From assembly GCF_016802725.1 (NCBI RefSeq), contig NC_052667.1, forward strand, positions 15,281,346 to 15,345,345: a stretch of DNA of 64,000 nucleotides, in the 5' to 3' direction. Shown here in pieces: positions 1-10,506 of the stretch; within the stretch, counting starts at the first letter, position 1; every line of letters begins with the position of its first letter. The stretch is from Solenopsis invicta. Lineage: Eukaryota > Arthropoda > Insecta > Hymenoptera > Formicidae. Made by a program: the position numbers and the translations under genes. Below the pieces are notes generated by a model. It saw only the letters and a program-made list of their open reading frames with translations. It was not told the DNA's origin and made no database searches.

Positions 1-1
1 T

Positions 2-352
2 ATTGATCGACTATCGTGTAACAATATAGTTTACAAAATCACTTGTAGAGGTTGCGAATCTTCTTATGTGGGACAGACAAAACGTCAGTAAAAAACGAGA
101 GTCTCTGAACATAAAGCAGATATTAGAAAAGCTAGTTCTCCTTTGGGTATTTTAAAATATCGTATCGAGAATAATCACGATTTTGATTGGAAGAACTTAG
201 AAATTTTAGATAAAACACTATTTTTTGTAAAAAAATCGATATCTGAAATACAAGATTACATATCAAAAAACAACAAAAAGGCCTCAACAAACATAGTGAT
301 ACTGAACTTCTTCCTGTACTTTCCGATTCTCGAACGTATTTTCCTTCCTTAA
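2..352 (+). pseudogene. GIY-YIG endonuclease domain of Penelope-like element (broken)
   Basis: Reading from base 2 the frame gives a segment with VYKITC followed by SYVGQTKRQ and TRVSEHKADIRK. This is the VY...C-x2-C...YVGQT-R-L-TR--EH pattern of the nuclease domain at the C-terminus of Penelope-like polyproteins. The domain nicks target DNA to prime reverse transcription. The same frame carries a TAA stop at 89-91, where the family normally has a hydrophobic residue after KRQ, then stays open to the stop at 350-352. The copy is therefore 5' truncated by the window edge and inactivated by at least one nonsense change. The tail with FDWKN and EILDK is also typical of these proteins. Confidence 0.7.
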
Positions 353-978
353 CGTCTTATCAATTCTTTTTTCCCACTCTTATCTTTTTGTTCTGACAAT
401 TCCTTTTTGTTTGTTCCTTTTTTGTGTTATGACATTCGTATTAATATCTTCTAAGATATAGTTTTTGGAACTTATAAGTATGATATATATTAATATTTTT
501 ACATTTTTATTTTTGCTATTTACATTCTTTTTTACATTTTTACGATTTTGACTTGTACACATTTTATTTTATTATATTTATTACTCGTGATCCTTAGTTT
601 TTTTTCTTTTTATAATTTTATTGACTTGTACAGATTTCTATTTATTATTTTTATTACTTTTCGTTCTCGTTTATTAGTTTTATATTTTGACTTTCAATAC
701 TTTTAGTCTAATTGGTAGTTGTCTCTTTTTTATTGTTTTTTGTTGGATTTTGTGCTATTTTCACCAGATTCATGTTCCGAAAACGATGTCTATTTACGGT
801 GCTCAAGGTTATCACTTTGATTATGGCGGTTTCAATATATCACGATTTTTGTGAGCAAATGTTGCAGTTTTACATTTGCTAAAATTTTAATTTGTCAACT
901 CATTCGATGCGTCAATTTTGTGATGAGATTTGTAATCTAAATGTAATTTGAATGCTTGTTGTTATAGATTCAACGTTT

Positions 979-1015
979 TGTACTGAAGACGACTGTTGAT
1001 TAAAGGTCGAAACGT
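979..1015 (+). other. Possible degenerate hammerhead ribozyme core in Penelope 3' region
   Basis: CTGAAGA at 983-989 fits the CUGANGA core. A short GAC/GTC helix follows, and GAAAC lies at 1009-1013. This is the order of hammerhead conserved boxes. An extra base sits between CUGANGA and the helix, so the canonical 10.1-11.1 pair is absent and cleavage activity is doubtful. A similarly arranged motif occurs on the minus strand at 34800-34830. Confidence 0.25.
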
Positions 1016-1258
1016 GTATTCATTTATTTTGGCATTTGTTTTGTTTTTGGTGCACAACACCCAGCACGACTCTTCAGCTTGTCTTGTTTTATTTGAATTG
1101 TTATTTATAGGAGCCTTGAACTTTGTATTATATTTGGTTTTAATTTTTTAATTGTTATTATCATTACTTATTTATTATTTCAAATATTATTACTTGAATT
1201 AAAATTTCCTTAAAATTAAATTAAATTTAATGTTTAGAATGTGATATTAAATTAAAGG

Positions 1259-2010
1259 ACCCCGCACGATTTATATGAAAAAAACGTGTTTGGTCAATTT
1301 GCTTGAATTTTTTATATGTTGTTGTACTCGCATCTCTAATGAAAAATCTCAATTTTTAGAACATTTCTATGTCTAGTTTTGGAAATAAAAATAATTGAAG
1401 GTCTCTTTCATGACATCGGCTCATATGTATACCTACACTAGTTTGAACTTCTATGCTTGCTCATATATGTATATCGGTACGTAAGAATGTCCGTAGATGA
1501 CTGCGTGTGCTTGCATACGTGGGCGTGTACGCGCGCGCACACGCGTGCATGCGTTTGTCAGCAGAGATAAGGACCGCATAGTTTGTCATTCCCATAGTAT
1601 TTAATTACTCTAAACCCTCTCTACTTGTGCGTATTGTGTGTGTGCGTGCGGCGTGCGTGCGTGCGTGCGTGTGCGTGCGTGCGTGTGCGTGCGTGCGTGC
1701 GTGCGTATGTATGTGTGTTTGTGCGCGCGTGCACTTGCGCATACACCCGCGTGTGCATGCACAAGCAGTTAATCACGGACATTCATACGTACCAATATAC
1801 AGATATGAGCAAGCATAAAAGTTCAAACTAGTGTAGGTATACAGATGAGCCGATATCATGAAAGAAACTTTCAAATATTTTTAATTACAAAACTAGACAT
1901 AGAAATGTTCTAAAAATTCAGATTTTTCATTAGGGATGCAAGTACTACAACATATAAAAAATTCAAGCAAATTGACCAAACACGTTTTTTTCATATAAAT
2001 TGTGCGGGGT
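1259..2010. mobile_element. Foldback (long inverted repeat) element A
   Basis: The two ends are near-perfect inverted copies over more than 200 bp. The left arm runs from ACCCCGCAC at 1259 to about 1487; the right arm runs from about 1785 to GTGCGGGGT ending at 2010. Matching blocks include the segments around the AAAAAACGTG, TCTAGTTTTG and GATATCGGCTCATAT-like stretches. The roughly 300 bp between the arms is GT/GC-rich simple sequence. No coding capacity is visible and I cannot define a target-site duplication. It is a non-autonomous foldback or MITE-type element. Confidence 0.75.
1490..1770. repeat. GT/GC-rich simple repeat in the loop of foldback A
   Basis: This is alternating purine-pyrimidine sequence rich in GTGC and CGTG units (for example 1636-1712), with GCGCGCAC runs at 1530-1545. 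Open frames through it are low-complexity Cys/Val/Arg strings and are not genes. Such sequence can adopt Z-form DNA. Confidence 0.8.
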
Positions 2011-2099
2011 TTTTTTCTATTTCAAAAATTTGTATACTATATTAATATCATCAAAATAAATAAACATAAATAAAAACACTAATTAAAAAAAAATTATTG

Positions 2100-2195
2100 C
2101 TCACCTCTGGGAGCGAACCCGGATCTCATGATTACGAAGCAAGCACCTAACTCACAAAGCCAACTGCACTGGTTGGAAGAATAGTTAGCGAGAAG
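2100..2195 (-). repeat. tRNA-derived SINE-like fragment
   Basis: On the minus strand a tRNA-like head can be read. A B-box-like GGTTCGCTCCC lies at 2109-2119 (plus coordinates) and a weak A-box-like stretch with TTGGCTTTGTG lies about 50 bp upstream in the minus direction. The distance matches a tRNA promoter. The rest does not close into a full cloverleaf, so this is a tRNA-related SINE remnant and not a functional tRNA gene. Confidence 0.45.
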
Positions 2196-2413
2196 GCTCA
2201 TATAGCGCGCAGCGATGCGCTTTGGATATGACCAATTTTCACAAATTTATTTCTCCGAAATTCGGCCTATTCAATCAAACGTCGGGACACGTATATTTTT
2301 TTTCATTTCCAAAATAATTAAAAAAATGGGGGTTGAAATCCCAGTGTGAGTCATTGAGTCCTCCCCTTGTCAGTGGTTCCGTACTGATCAATCATGCGGT
2401 TTCTAATTGTGTG

Positions 2414-2566
2414 CAATTGGTTGATGTGCAATCGGGTCTGTGCGCAATTGGGTCCGTGCGCAATTGGGTCCGTGTGCAATTGGGACCGTGTCCGAACGGG
2501 TTCGTGTCTGATCGGGTCCATGTTCAATTGGGTCTGTGTGCAATAGGGTCCGTATCCGATTGGGAA
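2414..2566. repeat. Minisatellite with 16-18 bp unit
   Basis: About eight or nine degenerate tandem copies of a unit close to GTGCGCAATTGGGTCC fill this stretch. Variants such as TGTCCGAACGGGTTCG and TGTTCAATTGGGTCTG show gradual decay. The long frame across it is a by-product of the repeat. Confidence 0.75.
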
Positions 2567-2677
2567 ATACTCTCGTGTTCAATAGTTTATATACGCAATC
2601 GAGGCAGTTCGATAAAAGTTATGCTCCAAAAATTAAAAAGTGATATAATTTTGGTCGGTACTGTAAGTAGATATATA

Positions 2678-3521
2678 GGGTGTTTAAAAAGTACCGGGAC
2701 GGCGGAATATTTCGAAAACTAAGCATTTTAGGAAAGTGTTTTAAATAAAAGTTGTAGGGTTTTAAAAAAATTTATTTACTGATTTTATCAATTTGATCTT
2801 GGATGGCGTCGCCAAGGTCACATCAAAGTCACATTAACTTTTTTAAATGGGACACCTTATTTTTGTTTCAAGAATCTAGTAGCTGATGTTAAGAGTTTCC
2901 GAAGAAAGTTTATTTTTGTTGAGTATTTTCCGAGTTGTGAGTGCTACAGTGTATTGTAACTTTCAAGCGTCATAACGTGGAAAGTACTTAACAAAAATAA
3001 ATTTATTTATAGTGTTTTGGAAAGCTCTTGAAATCGACTACAAGAAAATGCAATAAAAAATATAGAATGTTGGGGAAATACCGATGCCCTTTAATTAGGA
3101 AACTACCGATATTTTAACATTATATCTATTATTTCATTTTCTTGTAGTCAATTTTGAGAATTTTTCAAAACAGTATAAATAAGTTTAGTTAAGTATTTTT
3201 CGAGTTATGACGCTTAAAAGTTATATATGTATACTGTAGCTTTTAAGCTTCACAACTCGAAAAGTACTCAACGAAAATAAATCTTCTTGTAGAGTTTTGG
3301 AAAGCTCTTGACACCAGTTATTAGATTCTTAAATCAAAAATAGGTTGTTCCATTTAAAAAAGTTGTGATTTTGATCTGAACTTGACGACGTTATCCAAGG
3401 TCAAACTGATAAGATCAGTAAATGGATCTTTTGAAACCTTACAACTTTTATCTGAAACACTTTTTCTTAAAATGCTTAGTTTTAAAGATCTTCCGAGGTC
3501 CTAGAACTTTTTGAGCACCAT
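2678..3521. mobile_element. Foldback element B, ending about 40 bp before a FAD synthase exon
   Basis: The two halves are inverted copies. The left arm (about 2678-3050) begins GGGTGTTTAAAAAGTACC and includes AAAACTAAGCATTTTA. The right arm (about 3135-3521) mirrors this and ends GAGCACCATG. Smaller inverted blocks are nested inside, such as GAGTTGTGAGTGCTAC against CTTCACAACTCG. The centre is an AT-rich loop near 3060-3130. There is no coding capacity. The right end sits about 40 bp from the 3' splice site at 3561-3562. Confidence 0.7.
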
Positions 3522-3562
3522 GCATATCTATATCTAAAAAATATATTTCTATGTTTTTATAG

Positions 3563-3704
3563 ATATAATCCGAATGAAGTTTTTATTAGTTTCAATGGAG
3601 GCAAGGATTGTACAGTAGTCTTGCATTTAGCTGCTACGGTCGCAAAATTGCGTAATATTTCACCCTTATTGTGCTTATATATAACTGATGATTCCTTTCA
3701 AGAG
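3563..3704 (+). CDS. FLAD1: FAD synthase, internal exon (nucleotide-binding motif)
   Basis: FAD synthase transfers AMP from ATP to FMN to make FAD and PPi. This exon encodes 47 residues, from YNPNEVFISF to DDSFQE, with the SFNGGKDCT phosphate-binding loop typical of the PAPS-reductase-like domain. The exon is bounded by TTTTTATAG (AG at 3561-3562) and GTAAGA (GT at 3705). Its first base completes a codon split by the upstream intron, and it ends on a codon boundary. That matches the phase-0 start of the exon at 57877, and the joined reading is the expected continuation (FQE then VEAFVES), as in vertebrate FLAD1, where PFPELEQF-like sequence follows. The N-terminal exon or exons are not in the window or not recognised. 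The gene symbol is given by homology. Confidence 0.9.
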
Positions 3705-5101
3705 GTAAGAACTCTACAACTGTTAAATTGTTAAGAAAAGGTGTATTGAGAATATATCGTTACTCTCGTGGAACAACTCTGTGTTTTTGTGTCACACTCA
3801 TTCATGCACTCCTGCGCAGAAAGAAAAGAACACTCTTCTGAGAACAGAAAGGAATACTTTAATCACTAAAAAGAATACATTGAACGCAAACATACGATCA
3901 TAGGACGCAACTTATCCGAATGGATCGACGGTTTGTTTCCAAATCCCCATGACGAACGTTTGACAGAAAAAATTCTCATCTCCCGTTTTTCAATTACTTC
4001 ATCCCAGAAGCTAAATTCAGATTGCTCAAATACTGTGCTATAGCTTATCTCTAACATGGTACTTGGCAACCCGGGTCAGTTACCATGTCTCGGAATTAAA
4101 ATTAGTCTGCAAGCACTTTTGAAACACGAGGCAAACCCAAAAACTGGAAAACCCGAAAACCTAATGGGCAATGACTGCAAAAACGCTGACCATGCGGAAG
4201 TAATTGCGCCAAGCAACAGCTTAGCACAATCACTCAGTATAAAAAACGACGCTTGACAATCAAGCGTCGGAAAGTTAATTAAGCTTCGACAAGAAGCACA
4301 CACGTCCATTAGCAATACGAAGCAATCACACGGATATAGCAGTTACACATATTTATATCACACGAGATATTATGACTGTAACACGAGCTTTTGCTCGTGA
4401 GCGTCACCGGATACATCTAAAATACACTCATTCATACTCAACGGACTCATTCTTTCAGGCCTACCTTCTTGCAGGTCCTTACCTTTTTCCGACGACAATG
4501 GGGCTTAGGCCCGATTTTGTACGCTAGCCGTACAACAACCGAGTGACATGAATGTACGAGCACAACACTCTCTCTCTTCAAGATTGTCCCGACAATTTCA
4601 AGCTCTTGTAAACTAATATACTACTTCTCTCTGTAGACTTTAGGTTTCTGGGTGGCTTCTTGTTCTTCATCGAGTTTATAATCCAAGTTGTCTGTAAGTT
4701 GCTGTCTTGAAAAAATCATCTTCCTTCTTAGACGTATCTTTTGCGAAATTTTTGAAGAAAGGGAAGAAGGAGATATTTACTTCCCCTGATTCAACTTTAG
4801 CATTCCCCAAGCTTTTATTCGGCAATTGGATATAGTCTCACGGAAAACCAGTGTTCGAACAATCACGGATGAAGTAGTTCTATTAAAAAAACTTCTGTCA
4901 ATAATGAAATTTCAATTAATATTGGTTTTTCTCTCTTCGATCAATTTTGAGCATAAGTTCCCAGAGATGATTCTTCTCTCGTTTTGTAACTTAACAAATA
5001 TTAAACCGTGCAATACTACTTCCAAATTAAAAATAAAATTTTTACAATTGCTTTGAGTTTCAATTTCCAAAATTATACTTATCCAGTGTTGTGCAAGAAA
5101 C
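3705..5101. other. Unassigned intronic sequence with hairpins
   Basis: I cannot assign this stretch with confidence. It is less AT-rich than its surroundings between about 3750 and 4640 and contains short perfect hairpins (4247-4256 with 4260-4269, stem CGACGCTTGA; also ACGAGC/GCTCGT near 4382-4400). These features and the lack of an open frame suggest an LTR or other terminal fragment of a retrotransposon, but I found no partner copy in the window. Confidence 0.35.
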
Positions 5102-6259
5102 ATCCCTGATAGCCACCTGTCTGTGTTGTTGCTGTAATGTTGCCGAAAACAAAGGGCATTAGTTTTCAGTAAATTTAGAACAAGGTGTATGTCTCATTTG
5201 CCTATGGTTTGACATCATATGAATTCAGTACGTTTTGCTGTCAATATGCTGCGTATTTGCTGTCAACGGTTTATCACTATACATAAAGAGCAACATGAGA
5301 GCAAGTTGCCAACAACATTCTGCACCAAAAATACAGTATTAAGACCGATTGAAAATAAGATCGAAATCCAGATAGATTTATTAAAACAGAATACATTAAT
5401 GTAAACGTAATAAATGTTTAGTTTACAAAAAAAGTATTTCTTGGATCCTTTTCGTTAAAAAGAATTAAATTTAAATTAAACATTTAATTTATGTACAAGG
5501 TTAAATAACAATACAAATCGTTATTTACATATAAAAATATAAAATTGTATGTTGACCAATGTTCCACATACACGTCCCGTTTGAAAAAAATGAGAGCGAG
5601 TATTCGTCTTAAGCTTACAACAAGAAAGTCCTAAAAGCTTACGGAAGTATGAGCTGAGGTGTCCGCCGCGGTGGTCCCTAGATATAACGCCTGTGGCTGC
5701 ACTCGACTCACAAGAAAATCTCCCGCGGCATGGCCGCCTAGCGGTAACGCCAGCACTCACTTGTTAAATCCATTTCAATCCGATCTAATAGCCAAGTAAA
5801 TAATTAATTTACTCCTGTTTATTTATTACATTACACACGCTCGCGCAAACACACAATCACATACGCACACGCGCGCACACACACACAAATCATTTTCGAC
5901 ATTTTATTTGCCTACAAGATAGTAATTAATATATTTAATGTTTTTAACAAATACATGACAAAAGCACAGCATCATTATCTTTTTTTATTGTCATCACGTT
6001 GCTCTTATGTTGTTGAAAATGATTGATAAAGCAAAATGTTTTCCACGAATAGAAGTCATTTTGTTGGCAACAGAATAAGCAACAGTTGCTCTCCGTTTGC
6101 TTTGAATCTGCTGATATAAAATGTCTCAAATCTGCTCTCATGTTGTTGAATATGTAGGACTATGCGTTACGTTTTCATCAAATACACAGCAACTAGTAAA
6201 AAATTCATGCTCAGCATTAAGTTGCCTGATTTTGCAAAACATGCATGGCTATCAGGGAT
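5102..6259. mobile_element. Non-autonomous TIR element, TIR ATCCCTGATAGCCA
   Basis: A 14-bp TIR at 5102-5115 is matched exactly in inverted orientation at 6246-6259. Subterminal regions share further inverted motifs (AACATGAGAGCAAGTTGCC near 5292-5310 and GCTCTCATGTTGTTG near 6133-6147). The interior has a GC-richer island at 5640-5760 and a CA microsatellite. No transposase is visible. A related end (ATCCCAGATAGCCA) occurs at 50307-50320. Confidence 0.7.
5830..5888. repeat. CA/CG microsatellite
   Basis: Alternating ACAC and CGCG dinucleotide tracts inside the TIR element at 5102-6259. Confidence 0.85.
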
Positions 6260-6782
6260 TATCAGTATCAAGGTATTCAGGAAAATCATATACTTAAGTA
6301 CAAGTACTTTAAATGTACTTGCATGTATCTTGCATGTACTTAGGTAGACAGGTACTTCTATTTATTAACATAAATTGACATTTCTGATTTCATATTTCTG
6401 CATTTAATTTTATAAGTATTTTATATATACATACTTGTCGCGGCACAATTTGAATCGATCAATAGGTGTCCAGCCCATTACGATCAATATGTGTAGAGAG
6501 CATAGAACGGGTAACGATCTTATGTGTGAGCGGCGAAAGTCGAAAAGCAGGACGTGGTGTATTGGTTTGATGCCGAAAGAAACAAGTTCAGGAATAAAGT
6601 ATCTTTGGAAATAGAAAAAGCAAAGTGTGATAATTAAGAAAATCCATACTAAACGTAACGACACTGTACGTAACAATACAAGACCATCTGTCTTAAGGTG
6701 AGGGTTTTCTTTAGTTTTCTTTCATTTTTGCCTAATTTGTAAATTAGTAATGTATTTTTGTGACTAGCATTTTCAGCATCCT
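6260..6782. other. Unassigned stretch between TIR element and Gypsy-1
   Basis: Sequence near 6290-6350 contains repeated GTACTT/AAGTAC motifs in both orientations, reminiscent of a hAT-type terminal region but without a defined partner. The remainder to 6782 shows no convincing gene or repeat. Confidence 0.3.
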
Positions 6783-6978
6783 TGTATGGGGATGATTCGA
6801 ACTGATCTTCAATTGACTGCAACGCGCGAGGAATCAATCTTAATCCGCGCGCGAGCTTTTTGTAGTTTGTTGCTAGCTGACGCTATTAATTAACGAGTAT
6901 TCTTCCGCAATGTGAGTTTTGATCACGATTTCCTTTTAAGATCTTTTTGACACATAAATTAACCTCTGCGATTCCACA
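6783..6978 (+). repeat. Gypsy-1 5' LTR
   Basis: The copy starts TGTATGGGG and ends near TTCCACA, in the usual TG...CA form. It aligns along most of its length with 34255-34455, including GATCTTCAAT, TTTTTGTAGTTTG, a long shared block around GAGTTTTGATCACG (6907-6920 and 34383-34396), and ACACATAAATTAAC. The region after it (TTGGGAGTTCGTCTGG from about 6980) is where a primer-binding site would lie; I cannot name the tRNA. Confidence 0.7.
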
Positions 6979-7249
6979 AATTGGGAGTTCGTCTGGAATC
7001 ACGACTAAAAGACACGTGTGTGCAAAAAGATAGACAGAACGATGATCGCGCATCGAAGAAGAAGGCGAAGCAGCAAGGACGAAAAGTGTCCTGTAACAAG
7101 AAAAAGCGTACGGCGAGCGCTTAACAAAGACAATCATAGACATAATGGCGGACGATCTAACAACATTGGAACTGAGCAGTTAGGACTGCCAACAATGGAC
7201 AGAAAGGCGGTGCTTTGAGGGAGACTTTGCAAAGCAAAAAGCAGTAACG

Positions 7250-8838
7250 ATGACGGCGCCTGTGAAGATAGCGGAGAAGACGCACACAGCGGGTCATAAA
7301 CAGAAAGAGGTAAATGTAGATACGTTGTCAAAAACAGAGTTGAAAAAACAGTTAACTAGTTTTGGATTATCAGTGTCCGGGTTTAAGCTCATGTCCAGAT
7401 TTGCGAAAGATTACGCGTTGCTCTGCAGGACAATGCAAGTGACGCGGATGAGACCAGTGACGACAACGAAATGATAAACAAAATGATTGAAAACAGATTA
7501 ATGGCGACAATGGCAGGCAATCACGTTAGTATTAAAGAAAAACAAACAATAGCGGATTCTCGAAACGAGTATCAGGTTTTCGAGGTGCAACAGAAACGAA
7601 AGATACGCGCAGGATATTTGACGTTAACCTTTAAGGATGTTGAAAAATCGTTGGAAACTTATAGCGGCGATGGAACACAAAATGTGCGTCAATGGCTGAT
7701 ACTGTTTGAAGAGACGGCAAACATGTGTATATGGACAGATGAACAGAGTGTGATATATGCAAAGAGATAATTACGAGTATCTGCGAAGCTATTCACAAAT
7801 TTTGAGTGTCATGTGCAAAGAGAGACTTGAAGCTCTCACGGAAAGCTTCGGCAAGATGATAAACAGCAGAGAGGTACATAAAGAATTAAGCGCTTAAGAA
7901 GAAAACTGACGAGACTTACCAAGAGTACATTTATCACATGCTAAAAATAGCGAATCATGCAGACATCGAGTTAGAAGCAAAAATCGAGTATATAATCGGA
8001 GTAAATAACAAGGAATCTTACAAATTCATTTTATACGGTACTACGACAATCAAAGAGCTACAACAACGGTTTTAAATACGGAATTCAGCCAAGCAATTGG
8101 AGTAAACTAAAGCAGCAGACGCAACTAGGTTTTAAGAAGAAAACTGCCGATCAGGCGTTGAATGGTAAAAGTATACATTATGGCATGCACCTCCCTCCTC
8201 CCCTTATGTGCGCGCGCGCGCGCGCGCATGTGTGTGTGTACTTATTTCATTCTCAAGGCAGGAGGAAGGGTTGGAGTAGATCTTGCTTTGTGTGATCATT
8301 TAGTACAAACGTGGAAAGTCTATAAATAGGAAAATATTGAGAAATTGAGAAATTAAAAAACCCATGTGGTACAGAGAATGTGTGAGCGGGAAAGGGGCTT
8401 TCCTAAAGTATTGAAGTTATTTAAAATATGTATGTACTTTTTTTATAAAGCTTATTGCAAGCTTTATTTCTTGTTTGACACTTTTTTTGTATAATGAATA
8501 TTTTCTGAAATACTGAAGAAGAATTGTTTTTTCTTTCACCAAGTATATCTCGAAAATTGCACAATTAATTTATAAAGAAAAGTTGTCCTTTTTTTGATAA
8601 CAAATATCAAGATCAAGATCAGAGGCTGCTCTCCTAATATGCATTTTTACCAAACAGAGCAGAAGTACTACTCTTTTAATGAATTTGGATATATTGCGGT
8701 GAAATGTCCAAAAGCCGTAATGTCGACTAACAAAAATATGGATCAAGCAAAATGCAATGCTGTGCGATCAAAGCAACATAAAAAAATATATAAGACTGTG
8801 AGTATTTTAAGAACAGATGTTATTGCTCTAGATAGATA
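7250..8838 (+). pseudogene. Gypsy-1 gag (broken, interrupted by foldback C copy 1)
   Basis: The frame opens with ATG at 7250. The first part reads LSKTELKKQLTSFGLSVSG, resembling a SAP-like helix-hairpin motif seen in some insect Gypsy gag proteins. A frameshift near 7395-7470 moves to a second frame (7471-7770) with the gag core, including TYSGDGTQNVRQWL and a WTDEQSVIYAKR segment. Stops after 7770 are followed by more gag-like pieces (HKELS, YIYHMLKIANHADIE). After the foldback insertion at 8164-8651 a decayed zinc knuckle can be read (NEFGYIAVKCPK) in which the first cysteines are lost. The frame ends at 8838, next to the junction with the large nested insertion. Confidence 0.7.
8164..8651. 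mobile_element. Foldback family C, copy 1 (in Gypsy-1 gag)
   Basis: The element begins GGTAAAAG at 8164 and ends TTTTTACC at 8651. Its right half is clearly homologous to the right half of 32163-33045: both share TATTGAA, AAATATGTAT, a GCTTATT block, CTTGTTTGACAC or equivalent, and the end AGAGGCTGCTCTCCTAAT. It lies inside gag and disrupts the zinc-knuckle region. The left part contains a GC/GT microsatellite at 8211-8239. Confidence 0.65.
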
Positions 8839-9238
8839 AAAATTTATTTGTTCCTCTTAGGGCTACAAATCTTGTTTACAACAATTATAACTTAATTCTA
8901 TTTAATAAGTCTAACTTAATTCTATCTAATAACTATCTTACAACTAACTTAATTTTACTTTAAACCTATACACGCACACACGCCCGGGACCTAGAACTTC
9001 CAAGTCCGAGACGGTAGTCAGGCGACAGTCAGGTGGTGGGGATGAAAGCCATGGCTCACGCCGTTCGCGCTCGGCGTTTCGGCCAGTCCCGATTAATCGC
9101 TCAGCGAGTTTCGCTGGCGGGTAAACACATTTTACTACATTAAAATATTTCATATGAGAAATTCTTGCATAAATAATTTTTTACCTAGTATATATTTATT
9201 TATTTATTTTATATCATAATATGTTTACTTATTAAACT
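8839..9238. other. Left flank of Gypsy-2: AT-rich repeats and inverted arm
   Basis: The interval holds a short direct repeat (CTTAATTCTATTTAATAA-like units at about 8890-8935), then the left inverted arm at 8997-9156, then AT-rich sequence up to the Gypsy-2 insertion. The AT-rich part continues at 16039-16177 on the other side of Gypsy-2, as expected for an interrupted element. Confidence 0.5.
8997..9156 (-). repeat. Left inverted arm around Gypsy-2
   Basis: This is the reverse complement, with few differences, of 16219-16388. Shared landmarks are CTTCCAAGTCCGAGACGG, GGTGGTGGGGATGAAAGCC, the GCTCACGCCGTTCGCG region and TTTTACTACATTAAAATA. The right arm leads directly into the Jockey-like LINE. 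The arms and the AT-rich middle may be one foldback element, or a 5' UTR fragment of the LINE next to an inverted second copy. Confidence 0.75.
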
Positions 9239-10470
9239 TGTAACGCTGGTACTGTCTCGGAGTCGGTTACGGGATTTTAGGTTCAGGATAGGATGCTCGG
9301 ATGTGCTCGCCGGGTGTCCGGGTTCGTATTCAATGATAACGCCGTGGTTTGGTAGTGAAAACGAAAGAGGTTAAATATATTTGGCTATGCTTTAGTACAA
9401 AAATGAAATGATACAGATCCGATAGTGTTATCGGGTAATACTGAACTACTCGAATAGTATTGCGGCACTTAATTGCGCGGTCGTCGGCCCGCGTGACATC
9501 AAGAGATCGGTCACAATATATTCGCGGTACACTTAATATCTAAAACACTTAGGAATACGTATCTTAGGAACTCCGCGATTAGTAGTACGGCGGGAGTGCT
9601 TAATTGCGCGGTCGTCGGCCCGCGTGAAACTAAGAGAACGGTCACGATGTATTCGCGGCGTACTTACTATTTAAACGGAGCGGATTCCAAGAGCTCCGGA
9701 ACGAACGGACAGGAATTGTGCGCCCAAGCGCTCGGAAGTAATGATCGGAGGGCCGCGAAGCGGCTAACTTATCGTACAGTTAAACGGGCCGTTATTGGCC
9801 CGCGCGGCGGTCGGTCGCGATACGCGGAATCGGTAGTACTCGGTGCAGCGAACGGTTCCGCGATACGCGAGTGCGGTCGACGGTAGAGACCTAAGCGGTC
9901 TCTCCCTGCGGAGTGTTGTCACCCCGTAGGAAACAGGTTTGCGGAATGAGCCTTAGAACGGTGTCGGGCATCCCCGACGGTGGTGCGGGTCTCGAGAATC
10001 CCCGAGAACGGAATTGCGGGACGGACGGTTCCTGTTGGCCGAGAATACCCAGCCGCGGAAACGACGAGTATTCCCGTCGCGGAACGGAGGATGGGATTGG
10101 CCGAGTATTCGCAGCCGTTAGGACCGACGAGTATTCCCGTCGCGAGAAAGTTAGAACGAGAATGCCCGTTCCGGGGAAGTGCTTGAGAATGCCCAAGCTA
10201 AGGAGCGTCGAGAATACCCGGCGCAAGAGCGGAGTAGGTTTGAGATCGGTGGCTCGGAGTGATCTGATCTCGGCTGCTCGCTGCCGGCTTATATAGCAGT
10301 CCGCGCGGTCGTATGTACTAGTCAGCGCGCGTGGTGGGGCCGGCCGGAGTAGGGACGCTTGCCGAGCGCGGCCACGCATGGTAGCGCGTGATCGCGGCAT
10401 GCTTAGCTGAACGCGCGCGCGTGTTTGCTCTTACGCGTTGCGTTCGTCGGCGGAAAGGCGTAACGTTACA
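9239..10470 (-). repeat. Gypsy-2 3' LTR (left copy)
   Basis: The left LTR copy, GC-rich and ending GTTACA at 10465-10470. Relative to the right LTR it lacks a 6-bp segment near 10370 and shows a few single-base changes (for example near 9488, 9845 and 9926). Open frames inside it occur identically in both LTRs and are not genes. Confidence 0.93.
10288..10295 (-). promoter_or_regulatory. TATA box of Gypsy-2 LTR
   Basis: TATATAAG on the minus strand, repeated at the equivalent place in the right LTR (around 15850-15857). The same ten-base GCTTATATAG (plus strand) occurs in the solo LTR at 53847-53856. Its position within the LTR fits a U3 promoter driving minus-strand transcription. Confidence 0.6.
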
Positions 10471-10486
10471 CCACCTCCCCCTTTCG
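10471..10486 (-). other. Gypsy-2 polypurine tract
   Basis: On the minus strand AAAGGGGGAGGTGG lies directly upstream of the 3' LTR, as required for plus-strand DNA priming. Confidence 0.75.
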
Positions 10487-10506
10487 GAAGTGGCGAACTT
10501 TGGCCA

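Larger units (their letters stand above)
1..1065 (+). mobile_element. Penelope-like retroelement, 3' fragment
   Basis: The window opens inside the C-terminal GIY-YIG endonuclease region of a Penelope-like element and continues through an AT-rich, T-biased 3' region. Near its end is a short segment (979-1015) that resembles a degenerate hammerhead ribozyme core, a feature known from terminal repeats of this retroelement class. The 5' part, including the reverse transcriptase, lies outside the window. The right boundary near 1065 is approximate. From there to 1258 the sequence is AT-rich and I see nothing to annotate. Confidence 0.6.

Noticed and set aside
1625..1831. Cys/Val/Arg-rich open frames
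   Set aside because: They translate a GT/GC simple repeat in the loop of foldback A.
2100..2195. Functional tRNA gene
   Set aside because: A and B box-like motifs are present but the acceptor and anticodon stems do not form; better explained as a SINE remnant.
2333..2722. 129-residue open frame
   Set aside because: It runs through the 16-18 bp minisatellite and into foldback B; the repeats explain its length.
9596..10400. Several 100-170 residue frames on both strands
   Set aside because: They lie in a Gypsy-2 LTR and recur in the other LTR (15160-15968); GC-rich LTR sequence keeps frames open.
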